Assembly (NCBI GenBank): GCA_001770955.1
Contig: MESL01000047.1
Coordinates: 149,204-213,203, forward strand
DNA length: 64,000 bases
Direction of reading: 5' to 3'
Origin: Burkholderiales bacterium RIFCSPLOWO2_12_FULL_65_40
GTDB taxonomy: Bacteria > Pseudomonadota > Gammaproteobacteria > Burkholderiales > Burkholderiaceae_C
Below are positions 17,932 to 28,644 of the stretch, one piece after another. Under the pieces are notes generated by a model. That model did not search any database, was not told where the DNA came from, and saw only the letters and a list, made by a program, of their open reading frames with translations. Position numbers and translations under genes: made by a program. Each line of letters starts with the position of its first letter. Positions within the stretch are counted from its first letter, which is position 1.

Positions 17932-18726
17932 CTATGCGGTTTCCAGTTTCGCCGTGGGGATGGCGTCGGGGTTCTTGATGACCTGGCGCTGCGGCATGTA
18001 GTTCAGCAGCAGTTCGGTTTCTTTCTTGACCACGCTGTAGCACTCGCAGCTCAGCTTTTCCAGTTTCGGCCGGTCCAGCACCTTGATCAATCCGCGCGAA
18101 TAGGAGATCACGCCGAGCTGCTGCAGTTTCAGCGCGGCCTGGGTGACGCCTTCGCGGCGCACGCCGAGCATGTTGCCGATGAACTCCTGTGTCATCGTCA
18201 GGTGGTTGTTGGACAGGCGATCCATCGACAGCAGGAGCCAGCGGCAGAGCTGCTGGTCGATCGAATGGTGCCGGTTGCACACGGCGGTCTGCGAGATTTG
18301 CGTGATCAGGGCCTGCGTGTAACGCAGCATCAGTATGAGCAACTGGCCGTGGCGGTTGAACTCCTCCTTCACCCGCGTCCTGGGGAGTCGGTAGGCGTAC
18401 CCGGCGCTCTGCACCACCGAGCGGCTCGGTGTGCTCTCGCCGCCCAGAAACAGGGTGATGCCGAGCAGGCCCTCGTTGCCCACCACCGAGATCGCGGTGG
18501 ACGCCCCGTTCTCCATCAGATACTGCATGGAGACGATCGAATCGGTGGGAAAGTAGACATGGCGCATCGCGCGCCGCGATTCATACAAAACCGCGCGCAA
18601 CGGCAGCGGAACTAGTTCCAGGTGCGGAAACAGACGGCCTTGAACGTCCGGCGACAAGGCCGCCAGAAGATGATTGTGCTGCGGCTCGGGTTTGGCGGAC
18701 ACCGAGGCGCTTTTGGAACGGACCAT
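17932..18726 (-). CDS. Crp/Fnr-family transcription regulator
   Basis: About 264 residues from the ATG used here; a GTG at 18819 would add 31 poorly conserved-looking residues, and neither start has a good ribosome binding site. The cyclic-nucleotide-binding-type barrel includes VYFPTDSIVSMQYLMENGAS and VVGNEGLLGITLFLGG. The C-terminal winged helix has MTQEFIGNMLGVRREGVTQA as the recognition region. There is no FNR cysteine cluster and no canonical cAMP contact motif, so the signal is unknown. This subgroup (H/R-rich linker, GVRREGVT helix) is common in Burkholderiales. It is divergent from a small gene at 18882. Confidence 0.85.
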   Translation of the reverse strand: MVRSKSASVSAKPEPQHNHLLAALSPDVQGRLFPHLELVPLPLRAVLYESRRAMRHVYFPTDSIVSMQYLMENGASTAISVVGNEGLLGITLFLGGESTPSRSVVQSAGYAYRLPRTRVKEEFNRHGQLLILMLRYTQALITQISQTAVCNRHHSIDQQLCRWLLLSMDRLSNNHLTMTQEFIGNMLGVRREGVTQAALKLQQLGVISYSRGLIKVLDRPKLEKLSCECYSVVKKETELLLNYMPQRQVIKNPDAIPTAKLETA

Positions 18727-18881
18727 GGGGAAGGGCTGTTGAAATTCGATGGAGGGCGACAACCCATGGGCAACGGCGGTAGTATCGCCCAGTACATCGG
18801 ATTGATATGTGAATACCACTGTTTAACATAACTGACCGTGGGGCGCTTTTTCCCTGGCGCTGCAACGGTCGGCATCCGCCC

Positions 18882-19193
18882 ATGAAAGATCTTCTGCGCA
18901 CCGTCTTTTCCATCCGCCAGCAGCGCCGCGCGCCGCCGGCCGGTCCTGTGCCGCCCGTGGGCGCGTTCATCATCCGCAAAGATGTGAAGATGGCGGTCAA
19001 CCAGCCGATTCCGCGTGATCTGTGGAACTGGATGGTGCTTTCAGGCTGGCGCACCATTCCGGTCAAGAAAGACCGGCGCAAGTCCATGGAGTTGCCCGCA
19101 GGCGCCCTGCTGGAACTCATCAGCGCCCACCCGACCGAGCGCGACATGGTGCATGCCCGCATCCTGCCCCAGGCCCGCGAACAGCGCGCCTGA
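18882..19193 (+). CDS. Hypothetical protein, 103 residues
   Basis: A small basic protein that I do not recognise. It has a variable, Pro-rich N-terminal 30 residues, then a protein-like core (KMAVNQPIPRDLWNWMVLSG, followed by WRTIPVKKDRRKSMELPAGA). A helical end with HPTERDMVHARIL closes it. No signal peptide or membrane helix is visible. It is divergently placed from the Crp/Fnr gene, which might regulate it. Coding status rests on composition and the intact core. Confidence 0.6.
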   Translation: MKDLLRTVFSIRQQRRAPPAGPVPPVGAFIIRKDVKMAVNQPIPRDLWNWMVLSGWRTIPVKKDRRKSMELPAGALLELISAHPTERDMVHARILPQAREQRA

Positions 19194-19302
19194 CCATCCG
19201 CTGGCCTGCTGACGAGGCCGGTGGGCACCAATGGAATTTCTGGCTTGCGGACGGCAGGGGCTACCGCGCAAAGCCGGCCCATTTCGCCGATTCCCCGGCT
19301 GC

Positions 19303-19674
19303 CTATGCCTTGGGCGGCACCCCTGCAGTTGATCGAAGCCAGTAGAGGAAGTAGATGGCAAAGCCCAGGTCTCCGACGGAGACACCAAAGGCTTTGAGCG
19401 GGATGTCCCCGCGAAGCAGGCTCAGCAATGCAATGAGGAACGCACGCGTCTTTCCGATGGCGGCCAGCGCGATAAGGGACCGAGAAATCGTGGGAGACAG
19501 CGCCAGCCAGGCGTACGTTGCACTGAAGAGCACGACGAAGTACGTCAGCATCCAGCGATAGAAATCGGACCCGATCGGTGGAAGCGCTGCCATGGCGCCC
19601 AGCGTCGATGGGAACATGAGCATGAGTGCAATGGCGGCGTTGTAGACGACACCAATCCAGAGAACAGGGCGCAT
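19303..19674 (-). CDS. Hypothetical integral membrane protein
   Basis: A 123-residue protein with about four hydrophobic helices: VLWIGVVYNAAIALMLMF, then WMLTYFVVLFSATYAWLAL, SRSLIALAAIGKTRAFLIAL, and near the end VGDLGFAIYFLYWL. The layout resembles small uncharacterised membrane proteins of proteobacteria. It ends with a short hydrophilic tail. It stands alone between a hypothetical gene on the other strand and the htpG 3' region. No function can be proposed. Confidence 0.65.
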   Translation of the reverse strand: MRPVLWIGVVYNAAIALMLMFPSTLGAMAALPPIGSDFYRWMLTYFVVLFSATYAWLALSPTISRSLIALAAIGKTRAFLIALLSLLRGDIPLKAFGVSVGDLGFAIYFLYWLRSTAGVPPKA

Positions 19675-19861
19675 AGGGTTCGGGCTGGCCCGTCAGGCAA
19701 GACCGTGGGTGACGCAATGTACGCATCATCGCCCAACCCGGTCAGGAGCGCGCTGGTATCCACACCCGGCCCCCACGCGCAGCAGGTGAAGACACCGCCA
19801 AGCCGCAGATGGATGCCGGAGGGATCCACGGGTTGCCCCGGATGCAGCGGCTTCATCACCC

Positions 19862-19900
19862 CAACAAAAATCCCGGCAAAGCCAAGGCTCTACCGGGATT
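19862..19900 (-). terminator. Rho-independent terminator of htpG
   Basis: On the minus strand an 8-bp stem AATCCCGG/CCGGGATT encloses a nested AGCC/GGCT hairpin and is followed by TTTGTTGG. It lies about 70 bases after the htpG stop, beyond a dispersed repeat. No other feature is seen in the 19675-19861 gap. Confidence 0.8.
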
Positions 19901-19902
19901 GT

Positions 19903-19966
19903 TTTGCTATTTATTCAATAGCTTTTAGCGCTTGTCTGACGATCGCTTCAAGCTATTTTCGCTACC
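19903..19966 (+). repeat. Dispersed repeat, copy 4 (htpG 3' end)
   Basis: Begins TTGCTATTTATTCAATAGCT, continues TTTAGCGCTTGTCTGACGAT and ends near AGCTATTTTCGCT. It abuts the htpG stop codon at 19968-19970 and separates it from the terminator. Confidence 0.78.
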
Positions 19967-19967
19967 A

Positions 19968-21917
<1,950 letters not shown>

Positions 21918-22069
21918 AGGGGTTCTTAGGGACACATTCGATGCAGAAAAAGGGCCGGAGGCGCGGCCTGCACCCCCAAGGAGGGAGCGGTCGCGCCCGC
22001 AGGCGTGCATTTAGGGGCGATTGGGCGGGTTTCAACCCTGCGCCGTGCCAGAACCCGCGCGACAACGGC

Positions 22070-22128
22070 ATTAAAAATGATAGCCACTCGCGCTTGCTGG
22101 ATAAGCGCTGGAGGCCATTTTTATTGAA
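22070..22128 (+). repeat. Dispersed repeat, copy 5 (upstream of htpG)
   Basis: Reads ATTAAAAATGATAGCCACTC, GCGCTTGCTGGATAAGCGCT, GGAGGCCATTTTTATTGAA. It sits in the 303-base gap between the DHH phosphoesterase stop and htpG. The rest of that gap must hold the htpG promoter but shows no site I can name. Confidence 0.78.
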
Positions 22129-22220
22129 ATATGCCCACTGCCCGTTGCGCTGGTGGCTTGCCTCTTCGGGATCGCGCAGCAATGCCAGAGAAGGGGAAAG
22201 CGGAGCAGCCGATCAGGGGG

Positions 22221-23156
22221 CTAGCCCTCTGCCGTGATGCGCTGCACCAGCATTTGCAGCATCCCGTCGGCTTTCTCGTTGGCAATCTGGCAGGTGCCGG
22301 CGGCTGCGTGGCCGCCGCCGCCGAACTCGAGCATCAGGTTGCCCACATGGGTCTTGCTGCTGCGGTCCAGGATGGACTTGCCCGTGGCCAGCACCGTGTT
22401 CTGCTTCTGCAACCCCCACATCACGTGGATGGAGATGTTGGCGGTGGGAAACAGCGCATAGATCATGAAACGGTTGGTGGCCCAGATGGTTTCCTCGGGC
22501 CGCAGGTCAAGCACCACCAGATTGCCGATCTGGATGGCGCAGTTCAGGATCTGCGCCTTGGCCTTGGCAGCGTGGTCGTGGTACAGCGCCACGCGCTCCT
22601 GCACATCGGGCAGCGCCAGAATTTCCTCGATCGTGTGGTCGCGGCAATATTTGATGAGGTCCATCATCAGCGCGTAGTTGCTGATGCGGAACTCCTTGAA
22701 CCGGCCCAGGCCGGTGCGCGAATCCATCAGGTAGTTGAGCAGCACCCAACCCTGGGGGTTGAGAATGTCCTCGCGCGAATACTGGGCCGAGTCGGCCTGG
22801 TCCACCGCCGCCATCATCTCGTCGGTGACGCGCGGGAAGGTGGCTTTGCCGCCATAGTGGTTGTAGACCACGCGCGCCGCCGAGGGGGCATGCGCCTCGA
22901 TGATGTGGTTCACATCGCGCCGGCCCGAATTGCGCACCGTTTCAGACTCGTGGTGATCGAACACCAGGTGGGCGCCCGGCACATAGGGCAGGTTGGTGGT
23001 GATATCGCGCTCGGTGATCTCGATCTTGCCGTCCTGCATGTCCTTGGGGTGGACGAACAGGATGTCGTCAATCAGATCCAGCTCGTTGAGGAGCACGGCG
23101 CACACCAAGCCATCAAAATCACTGCGGGTTACCAGACGGTACTTGCGGTCGCTCAC
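22221..23156 (-). CDS. DHH/DHHA1 family phosphoesterase (exopolyphosphatase-like)
   Basis: A 311-residue DHH-family hydrolase. The N-terminal metal-binding motif is TRSDFDGLVCAVLL, the DHH motif is HLVFDHHESETV, and the C-terminal DHHA1 glycine motif is LEFGGGGHAAAGTCQIA. Relatives are annotated as exopolyphosphatase-related or as nano-RNA/cyclic-dinucleotide phosphodiesterases; which applies here is open. The start is GTG at 23156 with AAGGAG six bases upstream. The open frame continues 22 codons further but those residues look random. It is transcribed alone, on the same strand as htpG. Confidence 0.85.
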   Translation of the reverse strand: MSDRKYRLVTRSDFDGLVCAVLLNELDLIDDILFVHPKDMQDGKIEITERDITTNLPYVPGAHLVFDHHESETVRNSGRRDVNHIIEAHAPSAARVVYNHYGGKATFPRVTDEMMAAVDQADSAQYSREDILNPQGWVLLNYLMDSRTGLGRFKEFRISNYALMMDLIKYCRDHTIEEILALPDVQERVALYHDHAAKAKAQILNCAIQIGNLVVLDLRPEETIWATNRFMIYALFPTANISIHVMWGLQKQNTVLATGKSILDRSSKTHVGNLMLEFGGGGHAAAGTCQIANEKADGMLQMLVQRITAEG

Positions 23157-23271
23157 GAGTTTCTCCTTGTTACACGTCGTTTCAGGATGGGATGGTAGCA
23201 ACATCGTGCATCCCCAAGACATGGCCGCGCCAAAAAAAGGGACGGACGGCGCTCCCGCCGGCCCGGTCGGT

Positions 23272-24555
23272 TCAGCCGGCCAACGGCTGCCCCAGCCATT
23301 TCACGAGCTGGCGTGCCACACCGGCATCGCTGAGCAGGGCCAGGTGCCCCAGGCGGTAAACCACATGGCGGCGGGCGCGGGGAAAGTCGAGGCAACGCGC
23401 CGGGTCCTCATGCACCCCCAGGGCACTGTGCAAGGGGACCAGCCCATCGCCCACCAGACACTCGGCCACCGGTTTGTTGCGGGCCGACAGGGTGGCCGCC
23501 ACCGTGAAGCATTCCACCCCGGCAGGCAAGGGCAGCGGGGTGCGCTTGTCGGGGCTGCGGCGGAAGCGGTCACGGCCCTGCCAGTCGGCATCGAGCACAT
23601 GGCCGTAGCGCAGGTCGGTGATGCCCGCACTGCGCAACTGCCCCAGCCGGGCGAATGGACGGCTGTAGGGCGTGCTGCCCAGCAGCACATCCACCCAGTT
23701 GCCTGCGCGCTCCAGCGGCGCCCCATGGTGCGGTGTGCCCAGAAAGACAATGCGGCGCAGTTGCGCAGGCCACTGGTGGCCCGCCTGCGCTCCAAAATGG
23801 CAAGCGCCGCGCACCACCAGCCCGCCCATGCTGTGCACCAGCACGCTGAACTCCTGCACGGGCACCGGCCAGGCAGCCAGCAGAGCCTCGATGTGGTCGG
23901 CCAGCGCGCGCCCGTTCAACGAGGTGTGCTGCCCCGTGTTGTAACGCACATAGACCGGGGTGTAGCCCAGCGCTTGGGCCAGGTGCGCGCCATGGTCGTG
24001 GCCCTCGCGCTGCCATTGCAGGTCGTTCATGCACAGGCCATGCACCAGCAGCAGCAGCTTGCCCGTGGCAGCGCCCGAGGCGCCCAGCGCGGCCAGGTCG
24101 AGCGGGCGGCCGTTCTGGCGCAGTTCCATGGCGATGGCCAGCGGGTTGGCGTCCTGGGCCAGGCGGTCGCCCATGACGCCGTTCAGGGCCGACAGCACCG
24201 CCTCGCGCTCGGCCGGGGGCGTGGCGGCATCCCGCCCGGCCATTCCGCGATCCAGAAAGGGTTCGAGCCGCAGCAACGCGGCCTGCAGCCCGGCATCGAC
24301 CAGCCGTGTCACGCCATGAATGCCTTGGTAAACCATGCCGGTCAGCCCGCGCGTGCGGCCGGGCTCGGCCCCACCGGGCAGGCCCATGGTGCTGAGCACC
24401 GACTGGTGCACGCCCTCGGCGATGCGTGCCACACCCGCCGTGGCCTGGGTGGCCAGGCGCGCCGCGCCCCGCAGATCGGTGGCGCGCAACTGGCCCAGGG
24501 CCGCCTTGGCGGCGCGTGCCGTCTTGCCCGATGGGGGGGGTGTAGTGGGTGCCAT
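23272..24555 (-). CDS. Alpha/beta hydrolase, lipase/esterase-like
   Basis: A 427-residue cytoplasmic hydrolase. The first 190 residues are a helical, Ala-rich region with no recognisable domain. The hydrolase core begins KLLLLVHGLCMNDLQW (oxyanion side). The nucleophile elbow is VLVHSMGGLVVRGA, and the C-terminal GDGLVPLHSALG and LGHLALLSD supply the likely aspartate and histidine. The pattern fits PGAP1-like or triacylglycerol-lipase-like proteins. The start ATG 24555 has CCGGAG six bases upstream. It follows the pseudouridine synthase gene by 49 bases on the same strand and may share its transcript. Confidence 0.85.
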   Translation of the reverse strand: MAPTTPPPSGKTARAAKAALGQLRATDLRGAARLATQATAGVARIAEGVHQSVLSTMGLPGGAEPGRTRGLTGMVYQGIHGVTRLVDAGLQAALLRLEPFLDRGMAGRDAATPPAEREAVLSALNGVMGDRLAQDANPLAIAMELRQNGRPLDLAALGASGAATGKLLLLVHGLCMNDLQWQREGHDHGAHLAQALGYTPVYVRYNTGQHTSLNGRALADHIEALLAAWPVPVQEFSVLVHSMGGLVVRGACHFGAQAGHQWPAQLRRIVFLGTPHHGAPLERAGNWVDVLLGSTPYSRPFARLGQLRSAGITDLRYGHVLDADWQGRDRFRRSPDKRTPLPLPAGVECFTVAATLSARNKPVAECLVGDGLVPLHSALGVHEDPARCLDFPRARRHVVYRLGHLALLSDAGVARQLVKWLGQPLAG

Positions 24556-24604
24556 GAATGCTCCGGAAAAAGGGGACCGGGCGCTACCCCCGTTGCGCCC
24601 GCGC

Positions 24605-25630
24605 TCAGAAGCGTTCGTGCGCGCCCAGGTAGCGCCACTGCCCCACGGGCAGGTTGCCCAGTGTGACACGGCCGATACGGATGCGTTTCAAGCCCACCAC
24701 CTTCAGGCCCACCTGCTCGCACATGCGGCGAATCTGGCGCTTCTTGCCCTCGGTCAGCACGAAGCGCAGTTGCTCGGGGTTTTGCCATTCCACCTTGGCG
24801 GGTTTCAGTGGCTGGCCGTCCAGGCTCAGACCGTGGCGCAGGCGTTCGAGCAGTTCGTGCGGAAAAACGGCCTGCACGTTGGTGCTGACGGGGTCGTGCT
24901 CGTCAATTTCCTGCAAGGGCTCGGGGCGTGCCCCCGGCGCCACGGCGCGCACCGGACCCGGCCCCTGGTACACCACGCGCACGAGGTATTCCTTGTCCAT
25001 GACCGAGTCTTCGCCAATGATCTGCCGCGCCACGCGCCCGTCCTGCGTGAGCACCAGCAGGCCCACCGAGTCGATGTCGAGCCGCCCGGCCGGCGCCAGG
25101 CCGCGCAGGTGCGGTGGCGTGAAGCGCAGGCCGCTCGGGTCTTCGCGCCAGTGCGTGCGCGGGTTGATCAGCGCCACGGCCGGCTGGTGCCCGTCTTCGG
25201 CCTGGCCCGAAACATATCCGATGGGCTTGTTCAGCAGGATGGTGACCTGGCTGTCCTGCTGGCGCTGCGCTGCGCGCTCGACGGTGACGCGGTCTTGCGG
25301 CGTGACCTTGACGCCCATTTCCGCCACCTGGCCGTTGACATAGACCCAGCCGCGTGCAATCCAGTCGTCGGCCTCGCGGCGCGAGCACAGGCCGAGTTCG
25401 GCCAGGCGCTTGTTCAAGCGCGTGGCGCCCTCTCCTGCGGCCGGCGCGGCCGGCGGCGCGGCGCGCTGCGGGCGTGGCGCTGCGGGCGCGGAACGCGGTG
25501 CGGCGGCAGCAGGCCGGAAGGCGGGAGCAGCGGCTGGCGCGGCGGCCGGGGCCGCCGGGCGGCGCAGGGTCAGGCGGCGGGGAGCAGCGGGTGCGGGCGG
25601 CGCGGCGGGCGGACGGTTGCTGGAAGGCAT
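24605..25630 (-). CDS. rRNA pseudouridine synthase, RsuA/RluB/RluF family
   Basis: Isomerises a specific uridine in ribosomal RNA. The protein has 341 residues. An unusual Pro/Ala-rich tail of about 65 residues is at the N-terminus, followed by the S4 RNA-binding domain ([20 protein letters not shown]). The catalytic core has the aspartate motif [17 protein letters not shown] and the closing [20 protein letters not shown]. The last motif resembles RluF, which modifies 23S rRNA U2604, but RluB and RsuA cannot be excluded by eye, so no symbol is given. The low-complexity tail is encoded by a strongly GC-biased stretch. Confidence 0.88.
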   Translation of the reverse strand: MPSSNRPPAAPPAPAAPRRLTLRRPAAPAAAPAAAPAFRPAAAAPRSAPAAPRPQRAAPPAAPAAGEGATRLNKRLAELGLCSRREADDWIARGWVYVNGQVAEMGVKVTPQDRVTVERAAQRQQDSQVTILLNKPIGYVSGQAEDGHQPAVALINPRTHWREDPSGLRFTPPHLRGLAPAGRLDIDSVGLLVLTQDGRVARQIIGEDSVMDKEYLVRVVYQGPGPVRAVAPGARPEPLQEIDEHDPVSTNVQAVFPHELLERLRHGLSLDGQPLKPAKVEWQNPEQLRFVLTEGKKRQIRRMCEQVGLKVVGLKRIRIGRVTLGNLPVGQWRYLGAHERF

Positions 25631-25684
25631 GGTGTCGGTGGGCTTGCAAGAAGGGCGCGGGCGGGGAACCCGGCGACGTAAAGG

Positions 25685-28018
25685 TCAGTCCGGTCGGCGG
25701 TGCCAGGCCAGAAAGTCGTCCACCGGGAGCGGCCGGCTGATGTGGTAACCCTGCGCTTCGTCGCAGGCCAGCATGCGCAGTCGCTCCAGGATGTCGGCAT
25801 TTTCCACGCCTTCGGCCACCACGCTCAAGCCCAGATTGTGCGCCAGGTCGATGGTGGAGCGCACGATCATGGCGTCGCCCTCACCCGTCTGCATGCCCAT
25901 CACGAAGGATTTGTCGATCTTCAGCTCCTGCACCGGCAAGCGCCGCAGGTAGGCCAGCGACGAGTACCCCGTGCCGAAGTCGTCGATGGAGAGCTTGAAG
26001 CCCTGCTGCGACAGGCGGTTGAGCATGGCCTCGGCGCGCTGCGGATCGTCCATGATGGCGCTTTCGGTGATCTCCAGGCAGAAGCTCCCGGCCTGCACGC
26101 CGTGGCGTGCCAGGAGGGCTTCCAGGCGGGTACACAGCTCGGGGTCGAGCAGGTCGCGCGTGGACAGGTTGACCGACACGCGCAGCCCCAGCGGCCGCAC
26201 GCGCTCGTCGGCCAGCAGGCGGGCCACCGCCTCGAAGATCCAGAGCGTGAGCTGGCGCACGAAGCCGGTCTGCTCGGCGAAGGGAATGAACTCCATCGGC
26301 GGCACCAGGCCGCGCTGCGGATGCTGCCAGCGCACCAGCGCCTCGGCCGCAAGCCCTGGCTGGCCGTGCAGCGCCACCTTGGGCTGCAGGTACAGGCGCA
26401 GCTCGTCCCGCTCGACGGCGCGGCGCAGGTCGCCCAGCAGCGTCAGGGTCTGCGCGCTCGCCGAGTCCAGCGCCGGGTCGTACAGCAGCGCCACACTGAG
26501 CTTGCGCTTGGCGGCGTACATGGCAATCTCGGCGCGGTTGAGCAGGGCGTCGGCGTCCTGGGCATCGCCCGGCCAGCAGGCAATGCCGATACCGGCGCTC
26601 AGGTCCACCGTCTGGTCGTCGAACTCCAGCGGCATTTCGAAGGAACGGGCAATGCCCTGGGCCACCTCCAGGGCCTGGGGGCCATCGGTGTCGTGCAGCA
26701 GCAGGGCGAATTCATTGCCCCCGACCCGTGCCACCAGGTCGCCCGGTGCGTGCACATGGGGGCGCAGGCGCCCGGCCACGGCCTGCAGCAGGCGGTCGCC
26801 AAAGGCGTAGCCGAGCACGTCGTTGACATGCTTGAAGCGGTCCAGGTCGAGCAGCAGCACCGCCAGCGGCCGGGGCGGGCTACGGTGCGTGTTGATGGCC
26901 TGCATCAACGCCGTGCGAAAGCGCTCGCGGTTGGGCAGGCCGGTGAGGCGGTCGCGGTAGGCCAGGTCGCGCACCTTGGCCTGCTGGCGCGCAATATCCA
27001 GGCGCATGTGGTCAAACGAGCGCGCCAGATCGCCAATTTCATCGACCCGCGCCGTGTGCTCCATGGGCACGCTGTAGTCGCCGCTGGCGAGGCGCCGCGT
27101 GGCCGTCAGCAGTGAGCGCAAGGGCGTGGTCACGCGCCGGGCCATCGCGCCGCTGCCCAGCGCCACCAGCAACACCCCGCCCCCGGTGATGGTGGCCAGC
27201 AGGAACTGCAGTTGCCGGTAGGGCGCCACCACCGCGTCCACCGAGCGCAGCAGCAACACCTGCACCTCGCCCCCGATGGCGTTCAAGGGGCTGGTGCGGA
27301 CCAGCAGCGTGCCGGATTCCGTCTGCAGCTCCCCCTGCGGCCCGCCCGGCTGGCGCAACGAAACCATTGCCGTGGCAGGCAGGGTGCTGACCGGCACCGC
27401 CACGCTGCCATCGGCGGCCCGCACCCGCACTGCCACCTCCACCGCCAGCAGCTGGCGCATTTCGTCGGCCAGTGGCTGCCCGACGGGAAAGCCCATGAGC
27501 ACCCAGCCAATCACCACGGGCGCTTTGAGCGGCACCATGACGAACTGAAAGGGCCGCCCCTCCAAAACCGCCACCACGCTGCTCTGGGGCTGGGTCGCGA
27601 GGGCCTGCGCTACCGGCGCGAGGGCGCCGGGCATCTGCTGCATCCCCTCGGCCAGACTGACCGCACGCAAGGCCTGTTGCGTATCGAGCAGCGCCGTGGC
27701 CGCCGCGCCGATGCGGGCACCGTGGTTCTCCAGGGCCGACTGGATGGTCTCCTCATCGCCCGAACTGACCGCCGAGCGAAAACCGTAGTCGGCCGCCAGC
27801 AGCGCCGACCCCTGGCGCAGGCGTTCGGCGTTCTGTTCCAGCAGTCGATGCCAGACGCGCTCGTCGGTATCGAGTTCGCGCGCAATCTGCAGGCGCGCAT
27901 TGCGGTCGATGCTGCGGTTCACCACGGCGAAACCGGCCACCTGCACGATCAGGAGCAACAGCAGCGACACCCCGACGAGCCGCAGGATCAGGCTGTGCCG
28001 GATCGGGCGCGGACTCAA
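25685..28018 (-). CDS. Membrane c-di-GMP enzyme with degenerate GGDEF and intact EAL
   Basis: A 777-residue inner-membrane signalling protein. A helix at residues 10-32, a periplasmic sensor domain of about 230 residues and a second helix near 275-297 precede a HAMP domain, then GGDEF and EAL. The active site of the cyclase domain reads RVGGNEF instead of GGDEF, and the inhibitory-site arginine is missing (APGD), so synthesis is doubtful. The EAL domain keeps AEALVRW, ITESAIMDD, IDDFGTGYSSLAYL and VAEGVEN, so it is probably a c-di-GMP phosphodiesterase. Its start overlaps the upstream gene's stop as ATGA. It is the last gene of a three-gene coupled operon. Confidence 0.93.
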   Translation of the reverse strand: MSPRPIRHSLILRLVGVSLLLLLIVQVAGFAVVNRSIDRNARLQIARELDTDERVWHRLLEQNAERLRQGSALLAADYGFRSAVSSGDEETIQSALENHGARIGAAATALLDTQQALRAVSLAEGMQQMPGALAPVAQALATQPQSSVVAVLEGRPFQFVMVPLKAPVVIGWVLMGFPVGQPLADEMRQLLAVEVAVRVRAADGSVAVPVSTLPATAMVSLRQPGGPQGELQTESGTLLVRTSPLNAIGGEVQVLLLRSVDAVVAPYRQLQFLLATITGGGVLLVALGSGAMARRVTTPLRSLLTATRRLASGDYSVPMEHTARVDEIGDLARSFDHMRLDIARQQAKVRDLAYRDRLTGLPNRERFRTALMQAINTHRSPPRPLAVLLLDLDRFKHVNDVLGYAFGDRLLQAVAGRLRPHVHAPGDLVARVGGNEFALLLHDTDGPQALEVAQGIARSFEMPLEFDDQTVDLSAGIGIACWPGDAQDADALLNRAEIAMYAAKRKLSVALLYDPALDSASAQTLTLLGDLRRAVERDELRLYLQPKVALHGQPGLAAEALVRWQHPQRGLVPPMEFIPFAEQTGFVRQLTLWIFEAVARLLADERVRPLGLRVSVNLSTRDLLDPELCTRLEALLARHGVQAGSFCLEITESAIMDDPQRAEAMLNRLSQQGFKLSIDDFGTGYSSLAYLRRLPVQELKIDKSFVMGMQTGEGDAMIVRSTIDLAHNLGLSVVAEGVENADILERLRMLACDEAQGYHISRPLPVDDFLAWHRRPD

Positions 28019-28644
28019 GGCACCAGCCCCGTCATGCGCACCGTGGCCAAGGCACCGCCGGCCGCCACGGTCAGATCCTGCTCCTGCGCGGGCGCACCCA
28101 CCGGCAGGCGGGGGTGCCAGGTGCGCAGCCGGTAGCGGCCCGGAGGAACCTCGCCCATGGACGCCTTGCCCGCCGTGGCCGGGGTCTGCGCAAAATAGGG
28201 CGTTTCAAGTACCAGAATCCAGCCCACCATCTGGTCATGGATGTTGCAGCCCAGCACCACCACGCCAGGCTGGTCGAACCGCACCGGGGTGGCTGGCGTG
28301 CCGGTGTAGAGCTTGAGCTCGAACTTCTTGGCGGGCGAGAACGAATACACATGGTGGCGCACCGTGTCGCGGTTGGGAAAGCGCAGCTCGGTGCCCACGG
28401 TCAGCACCCGCACCTCCGGGACGAACTGCTTGTTCTCCTGCGACATCTCCTGCTCCGCCAGGGGCTTGACCAGGCGCCGAGCCTCGGCGGACTCCAGAAA
28501 CACCACGGCACCGCCCAGGGGCTGGCCTGCGGCATCCTGCACGTCCACCTGCACACTGGCGGCCCAGGCAGCGCAGCCCAGACACAGCGCCGGCAGCGCC
28601 AGCACCGCGCGCCTGCCCCGCAGAAACCAAGCCACAGCCATCAT
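28015..28644 (-). CDS. Periplasmic cupredoxin-like protein (methylamine-utilisation type)
   Basis: A 209-residue exported protein with a clear signal peptide ending ...CLGCAAWAAS. The second part has a cupredoxin-like pattern: a histidine in NRDTVRHHVYSFSPAK, then VVVLGCNIHDQMVGWIL, which gives the type-1 copper ligand order His, Cys-x2-His-x3-Met. Relatives are often labelled methylamine utilisation protein without evidence. It could carry electrons or sense copper or redox state for the following GGNEF/EAL protein. Both ends overlap neighbours by ATGA (28641-28644 and 28015-28018), so all three proteins are made together. Confidence 0.8.
   Translation of the reverse strand: MMAVAWFLRGRRAVLALPALCLGCAAWAASVQVDVQDAAGQPLGGAVVFLESAEARRLVKPLAEQEMSQENKQFVPEVRVLTVGTELRFPNRDTVRHHVYSFSPAKKFELKLYTGTPATPVRFDQPGVVVLGCNIHDQMVGWILVLETPYFAQTPATAGKASMGEVPPGRYRLRTWHPRLPVGAPAQEQDLTVAAGGALATVRMTGLVP

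Noticed and set aside
25430..25625. A tandem repeat or CRISPR-like array in the GC-rich stretch
   Set aside because: It is the Pro/Ala-rich low-complexity N-terminus of the pseudouridine synthase; units are irregular and in frame.
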